Assembly: GCA_015075515.1 (NCBI GenBank)
Contig: JABTUE010000004.1
Coordinates: 248,001-312,000 of the forward strand
Length of the DNA stretch: 64,000 bases
Direction: 5' to 3'
DNA from: Planctomycetota bacterium
Lineage (GTDB): Bacteria > Planctomycetota > UBA8742 > UBA2392
Part shown: positions 40,712 to 48,435 of the stretch, piece after piece
Layout of the letters: each line of letters starts with the position of its first letter
How positions within the stretch are numbered: the first letter of the stretch is position 1
Translations under genes and position numbers: made by a program
The notes under the pieces: model-generated
The model's input: the letters and a program-made list of their open reading frames with translations, nothing else
Database searches by the model: none
What the model was told of the DNA's origin: nothing

Positions 40712-43579
40712 ATGAACCGCACTGCTGCCCTGGCCTTGCGAGTTGTTGCTTCTCTGATGCTGCTGGTGCTGGTGGCTCGCGCCGCGGCCGGTCAATCGGC
40801 GCCGCCTCAACCGGTGCGCGCCCTGGCCGATCTGGTTGCCCTGCAAAAGCGCGTGCAGCAGGTGGCGGAAAAGGTCCGCCCGGCGGTGGTGGGTATCCGC
40901 ATGAGCGGCAGTTCCGGCTCAGGTTGTTTCATCAGTGAAGACGGGTGGGTTTCCACGGCCGGGCATGTTTCCGGCACCGCCGTGGGCACCAGGTGCCGCG
41001 TGGTGCTGCACGGCGGCGAAATGCTGGATGCCGAAGTTTACGGCTGGCACGAAGGTCTGGATTACGGCCTGATCAAGGCCGACACCAAGGGCAAAAAGGT
41101 GCCGTTCTGCCCGCTGGGTGATTCCACCAAGGTGCAGGCCGGGGAATGGCTGATTGCCATGGGCCATCCGCTTGGGCCCGAGGCCGGGCGCGACGCCGTG
41201 GTGCGCGCCGGGCGCTGCTTGGCCCCTGACAACGGCCGGGGCATGATCGTGATGGACGCGCCGGTGATTTCGGGCGACTCGGGCGGGCCGGTGTTCAACC
41301 TGGCCGGCGAGATTGTGGCGATCAACCAGTCCATCCAGACCAACAACGTCAGCATTAACAACGTTACGCCCAGCGTGCCGTACCGCGACATGCTGAAGGA
41401 CTTCAAGGACAAGAAGGGCTTTGGCAACGCCGGCAACCCGCAGTGGGGTCGCGGCAATGCCAAAGAGCCCGAGGGCGCCCTGAATGACGCCGAACGCCGC
41501 CAGTACGAGGAAGCGGTCAAGGCGCTGCAGGACCGCAACCTGAAACGCTCGTGCGAGCTGTTCGACGCGCTGTTGCGCGCGCCCAAACGCACCGCCGACG
41601 TGCTGTACAACGCCGGTTGCGCCTATTCGCTGTATTCGGCCGAACTCAAGGGCAAGGAAGCCGAAGACATGGCGCAAAAGGCAATCGCCGCGCTGAAACG
41701 TTCCACCGAGGCCGGCTGGAAGGACATGGCCCACGCCGCCCAGGATTCCGACCTTGACCCGCTGCGTAACCGCAAGGACTTCAAGGAATGGATGGACGCC
41801 GGTCGCAAGGCCAGCCTGCGCCCGGTGCTGGGCATGACAGTACGCTTTGCCGCTGGGCTGCGCGTGGACGAAGTGGTGGCCGGCACCCCGGCAGCCGCGG
41901 CGGACTTGCAGTCCGGCGACATCATCGAACGCGTGGGCAACGCCAGGATCGAAAGCGCCGCCAACTGGGTCGAATTCGCGGTCGAAAAGGGCATCAAGGA
42001 AGAAGATGTGCTGCGGCTCAAGCGCGGCGGCAAGCGCGTGGATGTGAAGATTTCCGTGCCGTCATTCGGCGCGCGCGTGTTCGGCCAGGGCGGCGCCCGC
42101 ATCGTCGAACTTGTCGAGGGTGGCCTGGCCTTCAATGCCGGTTTGAAGCCTAACGACGTAATCGTGAAGGTTGGCCCGACCAAGGTTGAAGGCACGCTGG
42201 ATTTTGCCAACGCGCTGATGATGGCCTCGGCCAACGACGAAACGGTGCTGGAGGTCAAACGCGGCTTTTCACGCGAACTGATCAAGTTCAGCTATTCAAC
42301 CGGCGATGCCGGGGGCTCCGGCGGCTTTTCGCGCGACGAATGGAAGCAGGGCGACAAGCTGCTGGCTCTGTGGGAAAAACTGGTGGCGGAAAAATCCGCC
42401 GGCGCCGTGTTTCCACTGCGCCAGCGCGGCAAGCAGGTCGCCTTTGCCACCGTCGTGCGCAAGGATGGCCTGCTGGTCACCAAGGCCAGCCAGATCAATC
42501 CCGCCGAAAAGTTCGAGCTGGTGGACGGCACGACCAGCCTGGAAGCTTCCATTGTGGCGCGTAACGATCGCTACGACCTGGCGGTGATCCGTGTGAACAG
42601 ACAGTTCACGCGCGAAATTGTCTTCAAGGCCCGGCCCCAGGAAGTGCCGCCGATCGGCACGTTGCTGGGCACGGTGGACGCCAAGGGCAAGTCCATTGCC
42701 CACGGATTTGTGGCCCTGCCGGAATACAACACCGACAAGATCGTGGGCGAACCTGACCCCAACGGGCCGTTCATGGGCCTGGCCGCCAAAGACGCTGACG
42801 GCGGCGGCGCGGAGATTACCAGCGTCACGCCCAACCAGCCTGCCGACAAGGGCGGCCTGAAGGTGGGCGACGTGGTCAAAAAGATCAACGGCCAGCCGGT
42901 GGCCGACTGGGCCAGCATGCTGGGCATTGTCCAGAGCCGTCGCCCGGACGAAACAATCACACTGGACGTGATTCGTGGTGGCCAGCCGCTGGAACTGAAG
43001 GTTACGCTGGTGCCCCGCGCCCAGGCGCTGGGCCAGGCCGCGCCCAGCAAGGGCACCGGCAAACCTGAACTGGGCATCGGCGGTTGCCGGGCCAGGGACG
43101 GCGGCGCCGAAATCGGCTTTGTGCGCCCCGGCTCGCCGGCCGAACTGGCGGGTGTGTCCAGCGGCGAAATCCTGCTGCGCATTGACGACACTGCCGTGAC
43201 CGACCAGCGCTCGGTGGACGCTGTCATCAACAGCCGAAAGATCGGCGACAAGGTCAGCCTGACACTGCGGCGCGACGGCAAAGAGGTGAAGGTCGAGGTG
43301 GAACTGGCCGAACAGGACGCCCCGCCGCCACCGCCGGGCGGCGGTCGCCCCAACGTCAAGGGGCCGATCAATGACCGCTATACCCATCTGGGCAAGGTGA
43401 TCCAGCACGACGGCGTGGTTCTGCCCAGCCAGCAGGGCAGCCCCGTGTTTGATCTTGAGGGCAACGTGATCGGCCTGAACATCGCCCGTGCCGATCGTAC
43501 CCGCACCTTTGCCCTGTCGGCCCAGAGAGTGTCAGAAGTCCTGACGGAACTGTTGAAACAGGTGGGAGAACGCCCCTAA
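40712..43579 (+). CDS. HtrA-like protease with four PDZ domains and a second dead protease domain
   Basis: A 955-residue periplasmic protein with signal peptide (LMLLVLVARAAAGQS). First, a trypsin-like domain: His 85 (VSTAGHVSG), Asp 117 (GLDYGLIKAD) and Ser 190 (ISGDSGGPVF). Then PDZ-like parts at about 370-447 and 450-535. A second trypsin-like fold follows at about 555-680 without its His, and its last strands appear only at the far C-terminus (about 905-925, QQGSPVFDLEGNVIGLN). Two more PDZ domains lie between (about 685-770 and 785-872). It likely cleans up misfolded periplasmic proteins; the dead domain may sense peptide. Confidence 0.85.
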   Translation: MNRTAALALRVVASLMLLVLVARAAAGQSAPPQPVRALADLVALQKRVQQVAEKVRPAVVGIRMSGSSGSGCFISEDGWVSTAGHVSGTAVGTRCRVVLHGGEMLDAEVYGWHEGLDYGLIKADTKGKKVPFCPLGDSTKVQAGEWLIAMGHPLGPEAGRDAVVRAGRCLAPDNGRGMIVMDAPVISGDSGGPVFNLAGEIVAINQSIQTNNVSINNVTPSVPYRDMLKDFKDKKGFGNAGNPQWGRGNAKEPEGALNDAERRQYEEAVKALQDRNLKRSCELFDALLRAPKRTADVLYNAGCAYSLYSAELKGKEAEDMAQKAIAALKRSTEAGWKDMAHAAQDSDLDPLRNRKDFKEWMDAGRKASLRPVLGMTVRFAAGLRVDEVVAGTPAAAADLQSGDIIERVGNARIESAANWVEFAVEKGIKEEDVLRLKRGGKRVDVKISVPSFGARVFGQGGARIVELVEGGLAFNAGLKPNDVIVKVGPTKVEGTLDFANALMMASANDETVLEVKRGFSRELIKFSYSTGDAGGSGGFSRDEWKQGDKLLALWEKLVAEKSAGAVFPLRQRGKQVAFATVVRKDGLLVTKASQINPAEKFELVDGTTSLEASIVARNDRYDLAVIRVNRQFTREIVFKARPQEVPPIGTLLGTVDAKGKSIAHGFVALPEYNTDKIVGEPDPNGPFMGLAAKDADGGGAEITSVTPNQPADKGGLKVGDVVKKINGQPVADWASMLGIVQSRRPDETITLDVIRGGQPLELKVTLVPRAQALGQAAPSKGTGKPELGIGGCRARDGGAEIGFVRPGSPAELAGVSSGEILLRIDDTAVTDQRSVDAVINSRKIGDKVSLTLRRDGKEVKVEVELAEQDAPPPPPGGGRPNVKGPINDRYTHLGKVIQHDGVVLPSQQGSPVFDLEGNVIGLNIARADRTRTFALSAQRVSEVLTELLKQVGERP

Positions 43580-43690
43580 AGGCCGATTCCGCCGTACTTT
43601 GCAATGCAATCCGCCGGCGGGTTCTGTATCATTGGCAGTAAGTTTCACTGTGTACGGTTCGGGCAGAATCACAACCGCCGGTGATTGGGC

Positions 43691-46144
43691 ATGGCGCAAT
43701 CTCAAGCCGAGATTGACGAAGCATTCCTCAACTTCGCGCTGGACAGCGGAGTTGTTACGGCCCTTGAGGCCGAGGCCATGCGTTCGGAACTGATCCGGCG
43801 CCGGTCGCTCCAGAAAGATTTAACCATGCAGGGCCTGCTGGTGTTCAAGGGTGTCGTTACCCGCGAACAGGGCGAACTGCTGATGAAGCGCATGCTCGGC
43901 GGTGGCGCGCCGATGCCCCTGTCCCAACCGCGCCAGGCGCCAATGATCCCGCGCACATTGCCGCCCGAACGTACGCCGGCGCCGCCGGCATTGATTCCGC
44001 AATCATTGGGCCGGCCGGATGCCCCGCCATTGCAGGCCGCCGACGCCACACTGGTTCCGGATTCCGGCGACGCCGACGACGGCCTTGAAGCCGTGGCCGC
44101 CGAGGACATGGACGAAGAAGAAGAGGTCACCAGCACCGCCCGCCAGGGCGGCGGCATTCCGACCACCAGCCGGCGCCCGACTGGGCCGGTTCCGCCCGAC
44201 CAGAAGCCCACGGACAAACAGGACCCGCGGCGTACCACGGGCAACACCGGCCGCAGCACCAGCAACGTGGAAGACAGCCGCACCGGCAGCGGCGCCGGCC
44301 GTTCCACCACCAACCGCACAACCGGCGCCGGCAAAGGCACCAAGGGCACCGGCCGCTGGTCCTATGCCGACGACGAACTGGCCAACGCCGAAAAGGTCGT
44401 GGCCGCCGGCACAATCATCCAGGCCAGCGAAATGACGATTGCCCAGATGCGCCAGCAGATGGGCATTGACGACGGCGTCAAGCTGGTCAGCGACAAAATG
44501 CAGTCCACGCTGGCGCACCTGCAGGCCGACGGCAGCGCCGAGCGCAAGCGCTACGTGGTGATCCGCGAAATCGCCCGCGGCGGCATGGGCAAGGTTCTGG
44601 AAGTCGAAGACACCGAACTGCGCCGCAGCGTGGCGCTGAAGGTTCTGCGCAAGGAACTTCTGGGTCGCCGCGACGTGGTTGAACGCTTTCTGGAAGAAGC
44701 CCAGATCACCGGCCAGTTGGAACACCCCAACATTGTGCCGGTGCACGAAATGGGCGTGGACGGCGCGGGCAACCTGTACTTCACCATGAAGTACGTGGAA
44801 GGCCTTTCGCTGTCTGAAGTGCTGCTGAAATTGCGCGAAGGCAACCGCGACACGCGGCGCGACTACCCGTTGCTTAAACTGCTGGACATCTTCATCAAGA
44901 TCTGCGAAGGCATGGCCTTTGCGCACAACCGCGGCGTGATCCACCGCGACCTGAAGCCCGCCAACGTCATGGTGGGAAAGTTCGGCGAAGTGCAGGTCAT
45001 GGACTGGGGCGTGGCCAAGGTCGTGGGCAAAGAAGTCAAGCGCGCCACGGACAAGGTCGTGCTGACTGACCGGCTGGAGGGCGGAAGCGCCCACACCATG
45101 ATCGGGTCGGTGATCGGCACACCCAGCTACATGTCGCCTGAACAGGCCCGCGGTGAAATTGACCGCATGGGCCAGGCCACCGACATTTTCAGCCTGGGCA
45201 TCATCCTGTACGAAATGCTGGCGCTGCGCTCGCCCTGGACGGGCAAGACCAGCGACGAAGTGCTCGATCAGGTCCGCGACCTGATGCCGCAAAAGCCGTC
45301 GCTGCGCAACCCCGAGGCTGAAGTTCCGGCGGAACTCGAACGCCTGTGCATGAAGTGCCTCGAAAAGAACCCCGAAGACCGCGTGGGCACGGCCAAGGAA
45401 CTGGCCGACAACGTGCGCAGCTTCATTGAAGGCCGCGCGCTGGGCGCGGTGGAATACTCGGTGTTCCGCCTGGCGACCAAGTGGGTCGGCCGCCACAAAA
45501 AGGAAGTGATGTTTGTGATGGCGATCCTGCTGGTGCTGGTGGGCGGCATCGTCGGCACGGTGTATTACCTGGCCGAACAGGACCGCCAGCGCATCCTGGG
45601 CGCCAGCGAAGAAGGCGCGCAACTGCTGCTGCAATGGAAGGCCGAGGCCGAAAAACGCGACTTCGGCAAGGCCGAAGAAATCATTGACCAGGCCAAGGAA
45701 AAATTCCAACTGGTGCTGACAGTGGATTCCGACGACCCGACAGCGCGCGAGGGTTTGCAGCGCGTCAAGGCCGCCCAGGCCGAAGTGCGCACCATGCGCG
45801 TGGCCGATGACGAAGCCCGCGCCCGCAGCGACAAGCTGGCCCGGATGCTTGAGCGCGCGGGGAACAGTCTCAAGGCCGGGCTGGACCAGAAATCCAACTC
45901 GATCGCGCAGGACCAGTTGATGCAGTCCATGGCCGTGGCCGACGCCGTTCTGGCCGAAGACGCCGGCAACGAAAAGGCGCTGGAAATCAAGGCCGCAGCG
46001 GCGCTGGATTACGGACGCCGTGCCCTGGAAATGGGCCACTGGGACGTCTGCGACCTGATGGTGCGTCTGGTCGAGGCCACCAAACTGCGCGCCGAGGAAC
46101 TCGAAAAGCTTCGTTTCGAGCTTCAGCGCAAGCGCCCGCGCTAG
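43691..46144 (+). CDS. Membrane Ser/Thr protein kinase (PknB-like)
   Basis: 817 residues from ATG 43691. A helical N-terminus of about 75 residues and a long Pro/Thr/Gly-rich linker lead to the kinase domain (about 287-585). It shows glycine loop ARGGMGKV, Lys in VALKVL, catalytic IHRDLKPANV (Asp 420), DWG in place of DFG (VMDWGVAKV), and GTPSYMSPEQA. One membrane helix (VMAILLVLVGGIVGTVYYL, about 608-628) follows, then a helical outside part. DWG is common in planctomycete and myxobacterial kinases. Unlike classic PknB it has no PASTA repeats. The stop codon lies in a MITE-like repeat. Confidence 0.9.
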   Translation: MAQSQAEIDEAFLNFALDSGVVTALEAEAMRSELIRRRSLQKDLTMQGLLVFKGVVTREQGELLMKRMLGGGAPMPLSQPRQAPMIPRTLPPERTPAPPALIPQSLGRPDAPPLQAADATLVPDSGDADDGLEAVAAEDMDEEEEVTSTARQGGGIPTTSRRPTGPVPPDQKPTDKQDPRRTTGNTGRSTSNVEDSRTGSGAGRSTTNRTTGAGKGTKGTGRWSYADDELANAEKVVAAGTIIQASEMTIAQMRQQMGIDDGVKLVSDKMQSTLAHLQADGSAERKRYVVIREIARGGMGKVLEVEDTELRRSVALKVLRKELLGRRDVVERFLEEAQITGQLEHPNIVPVHEMGVDGAGNLYFTMKYVEGLSLSEVLLKLREGNRDTRRDYPLLKLLDIFIKICEGMAFAHNRGVIHRDLKPANVMVGKFGEVQVMDWGVAKVVGKEVKRATDKVVLTDRLEGGSAHTMIGSVIGTPSYMSPEQARGEIDRMGQATDIFSLGIILYEMLALRSPWTGKTSDEVLDQVRDLMPQKPSLRNPEAEVPAELERLCMKCLEKNPEDRVGTAKELADNVRSFIEGRALGAVEYSVFRLATKWVGRHKKEVMFVMAILLVLVGGIVGTVYYLAEQDRQRILGASEEGAQLLLQWKAEAEKRDFGKAEEIIDQAKEKFQLVLTVDSDDPTAREGLQRVKAAQAEVRTMRVADDEARARSDKLARMLERAGNSLKAGLDQKSNSIAQDQLMQSMAVADAVLAEDAGNEKALEIKAAAALDYGRRALEMGHWDVCDLMVRLVEATKLRAEELEKLRFELQRKRPR

Positions 46145-46307
46145 AGCTTTTTCATGGTTTGTATGCAGAGGTTCCGCGCCGCGCCGGGCAAGCAGACCAA
46201 GGAGCGCGAGCGCAGATGTGGCCGGAGGCCACATGGAGCGAGCGTGACGCAGGGATGCGACGCCCGCCGCAAGCGGAAGCCTGTAGACGAACCATGAAAA
46301 TGCTCTA
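46142..46307. repeat. 166-bp MITE-like inverted-repeat element
   Basis: The 166-bp stretch begins TAGAGCTTTTTCATGGTT and ends in the near-complement AACCATGAAAATGCTCTA. The arms match over about 20 bases with few mismatches, and further pairs continue inward (GCAGAGGTTCCGC against GCGGAAGCCTGT). The centre is the perfect hairpin ATGTGGCC-GGA-GGCCACAT. It fills the gap between the convergent kinase and aminotransferase genes and supplies both stop codons (TAG at 46142 and the reverse-strand TAG at 46305). It has no coding capacity. It may be a mini-transposon, or a large bidirectional terminator. Confidence 0.65.
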
Positions 46308-47507
46308 AACCAGTTCTGACGCGAATTTCTGGATGCGCTCGATCGCCTTGCCGATCTCGGCGTCGCTGGCGGCATAACTGAACCGCACAAACCCCGGCGC
46401 GCCGAACTCGCCGCCCGGCACGCCGCCGACCAGCGCCCGCGTCAGCAGGGCCTCGCAGATTGCCGCGTCATCTTTCAATACCGCGTCGCCGTGACGTTTG
46501 CCGATCCAGCCGCGGCAATCCGGAAACACGTAAAACGCGCCGCCGGGCGTGGCGCACTTGACACCCTTGGCGGCGTTCAGGCCCGCGACCATGCGGTCGC
46601 GCCGCGCCTGGTACTGGGCTCGCCAGCGCGGCAGCTCGTCGGGGTCTTTCTGCAGCGCCGCCAATGTCGCCAACTGCGCCACTGTGGTCGGGTTGCTGGT
46701 GCTGTGGCTCTGAAGCGCGTTCATGGCCTTGACCACAGGCGCGGGCCCGCCGACATAGCCGATGCGCCAGCCGGTCATGGCATAGGCTTTGGCCACGCCG
46801 TTGACGGTAACCGTGCGTTCACAGGCGTCTTTGGACAGGCCCGCAAAGGCCACGTGCTGTCCGCCATAGACCAGCTTTTCGTAGATTTCGTCGCTGATCA
46901 CGGCAACGTCGGTTCCGGCCACGGCATCGGCGATGGCCTGCTGGGCGGCGCGATCCCAGACCGCGCCGGTGGGGTTGCTGGGCGAGTTGACAATCACCAG
47001 CCGCGTGCGTGGTGTCATCGCGCGCTTCAGGGCCTCGGGCGTAAGCACGAACCCGGTGCTCGAAGTATCCACCACAACCGGTGTGCCGCCAAAGAACCGG
47101 ATCATCTCGGGGTAGCTGACCCAGTAGGGCGCGGGCACGATCACTTCGTCGCCGTCATCCACCAGCGCGCCAATCGCGTTGAAAATGCTGTGCTTGGCAC
47201 CGCAGGACACCAGCACCTGTTCAGGCCTGTATTCCAGCGCGTTGTCGCGCCGGAACTTGCCGATCACGGCCTGGACCAGTTCGGGTGTACCGCCCACGGG
47301 CGTATAGCGGCCCACGGCGCCGCCCTTGCGCAGGCTTTCGATCGCGCTTTCGCGGATTGCCATTGGCGTCTCGAAATCCGGTTCGCCGGCCGTCAGCGCC
47401 ACGACGTCCTTGCCCTCGGCCTTGAGCGCCCTGGCGCGGGCCGTAAGGGCAAGTGTCGCGGAAGGCTGGATGCGCCCGACTCTGCGGGCCAGTCGGAGGT
47501 TAGGCAT
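46305..47507 (-). CDS. aspC: Class I aminotransferase (aspartate / aromatic type)
   Basis: A 400-residue pyridoxal phosphate enzyme. The lysine motif VNGVAKAYAMTGWRIGYVGG is close to the usual SKxxxMTGWR. PNSPSNPTGAV and SRxGGxFYVF-like GGAFYVFPDCRG are present. Substrate could be aspartate, glutamate/prephenate or aromatic keto acids; lying next to prephenate dehydratase suggests phenylalanine/tyrosine synthesis. It overlaps the MITE-like element at its stop. The stop is 9 bases from the dehydratase start upstream, so both are co-transcribed. Confidence 0.88.
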   Translation of the reverse strand: MPNLRLARRVGRIQPSATLALTARARALKAEGKDVVALTAGEPDFETPMAIRESAIESLRKGGAVGRYTPVGGTPELVQAVIGKFRRDNALEYRPEQVLVSCGAKHSIFNAIGALVDDGDEVIVPAPYWVSYPEMIRFFGGTPVVVDTSSTGFVLTPEALKRAMTPRTRLVIVNSPSNPTGAVWDRAAQQAIADAVAGTDVAVISDEIYEKLVYGGQHVAFAGLSKDACERTVTVNGVAKAYAMTGWRIGYVGGPAPVVKAMNALQSHSTSNPTTVAQLATLAALQKDPDELPRWRAQYQARRDRMVAGLNAAKGVKCATPGGAFYVFPDCRGWIGKRHGDAVLKDDAAICEALLTRALVGGVPGGEFGAPGFVRFSYAASDAEIGKAIERIQKFASELV

Positions 47508-47515
47508 GGGTTGTC

Positions 47516-48361
47516 TCAGGTTGTCTTCAGGCGCGGTTCCGAACTGTCATAGCTGCCCAGAACCTGAAGATAGGTGGTGTGCTGCTTGAGTTCAGCCAGG
47601 GCATTCAGGTTGTCGTCGTCGCTGTGGGCGCCGCTGAACTCAACATAGATCGTGTAATCCCAGCGGTTGGCGCGGTTGGGCCGCCCGGTCACAACGTTCA
47701 GGTTGATGCCGTATTTTTTGAACGCGGCCAGCGCCGACATCAGCGCGCCGGGTTCGTGCTTCAGTTCAAACATCACTGACGTGCTGACCAGCGCGCGGTC
47801 CTTGGGCGGCGCAACCAGCGCCGGGCCCAGCGCCACAAACCGGGTGATGCTGGTCGGGTTGTTCTCGACCCCGGCCTCCAGCACCGAAAGGCCGTAAATG
47901 CTGGCGGCGAAATCGCCGCACACCACGGCTTCGTCACCTTTGCCGCGGGTGGCCACGGCGGCCAGAAGGTCGGCGCTGTCGTAGCGCGCCAGAATCTCCA
48001 CGTCTTTCTGGCGTCCCAGATAGGCGCTGCAGAAGTGCAGAATCGTGGGGTGGGCCATCACGCGCTTGATGCCCTTGCGGTTGCTGCCGCGCGGCCCAGC
48101 CAGGTTGTAGCGCTCGTGAAAACGGATCTCGCGGTTGAACCAAACGCGGTTGCTGCGCATCAGATCCAGCAGTTCGTAGTTGGTGCCCCAGTCGGACATT
48201 TCAAACCGCACCACGCCCAGTTGCACGCCGCCGGACAACAGCGCGTCCACCACGCCCTGAACCGTGGCCGTTGGCACGGTGGCGATGTCCTGGTCGGCGT
48301 ACATCCACGCCGCCGCGGCTTCGGCGTAGCTGCCGCGCTGGCCATGAAAGGCGATCTTCAA
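47516..48361 (-). CDS. pheA: Prephenate dehydratase
   Basis: A 281-residue enzyme. The N-terminal prephenate dehydratase domain starts MKIAFHGQRGSYAE and ends with the catalytic-type NNPTSITRFVAL. A C-terminal ACT domain (HEPGALMSALAAFKKYGIN) should bind phenylalanine for feedback control. It lacks an N-terminal chorismate mutase. One oddity: the common ENNP is here VENNPTS, so the core is kept. It makes phenylpyruvate for the aminotransferase 8 bases downstream. Confidence 0.9.
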   Translation of the reverse strand: MKIAFHGQRGSYAEAAAAWMYADQDIATVPTATVQGVVDALLSGGVQLGVVRFEMSDWGTNYELLDLMRSNRVWFNREIRFHERYNLAGPRGSNRKGIKRVMAHPTILHFCSAYLGRQKDVEILARYDSADLLAAVATRGKGDEAVVCGDFAASIYGLSVLEAGVENNPTSITRFVALGPALVAPPKDRALVSTSVMFELKHEPGALMSALAAFKKYGINLNVVTGRPNRANRWDYTIYVEFSGAHSDDDNLNALAELKQHTTYLQVLGSYDSSEPRLKTT

Positions 48362-48435
48362 GCTGGTCTCCGGCGCGGCACTCTAGCAGTGCGGGCACCT
48401 GATGCAACCGGCGCGGGCCGGGGTTCCTTGATGCC

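Noticed and set aside
44003..46390. 795-codon minus-strand frame opposite the kinase gene
   Set aside because: It is a shadow of the Ser/Thr kinase. The kinase motifs on the plus strand are complete, while the antisense product is His/Ala/Gln-rich and meaningless.
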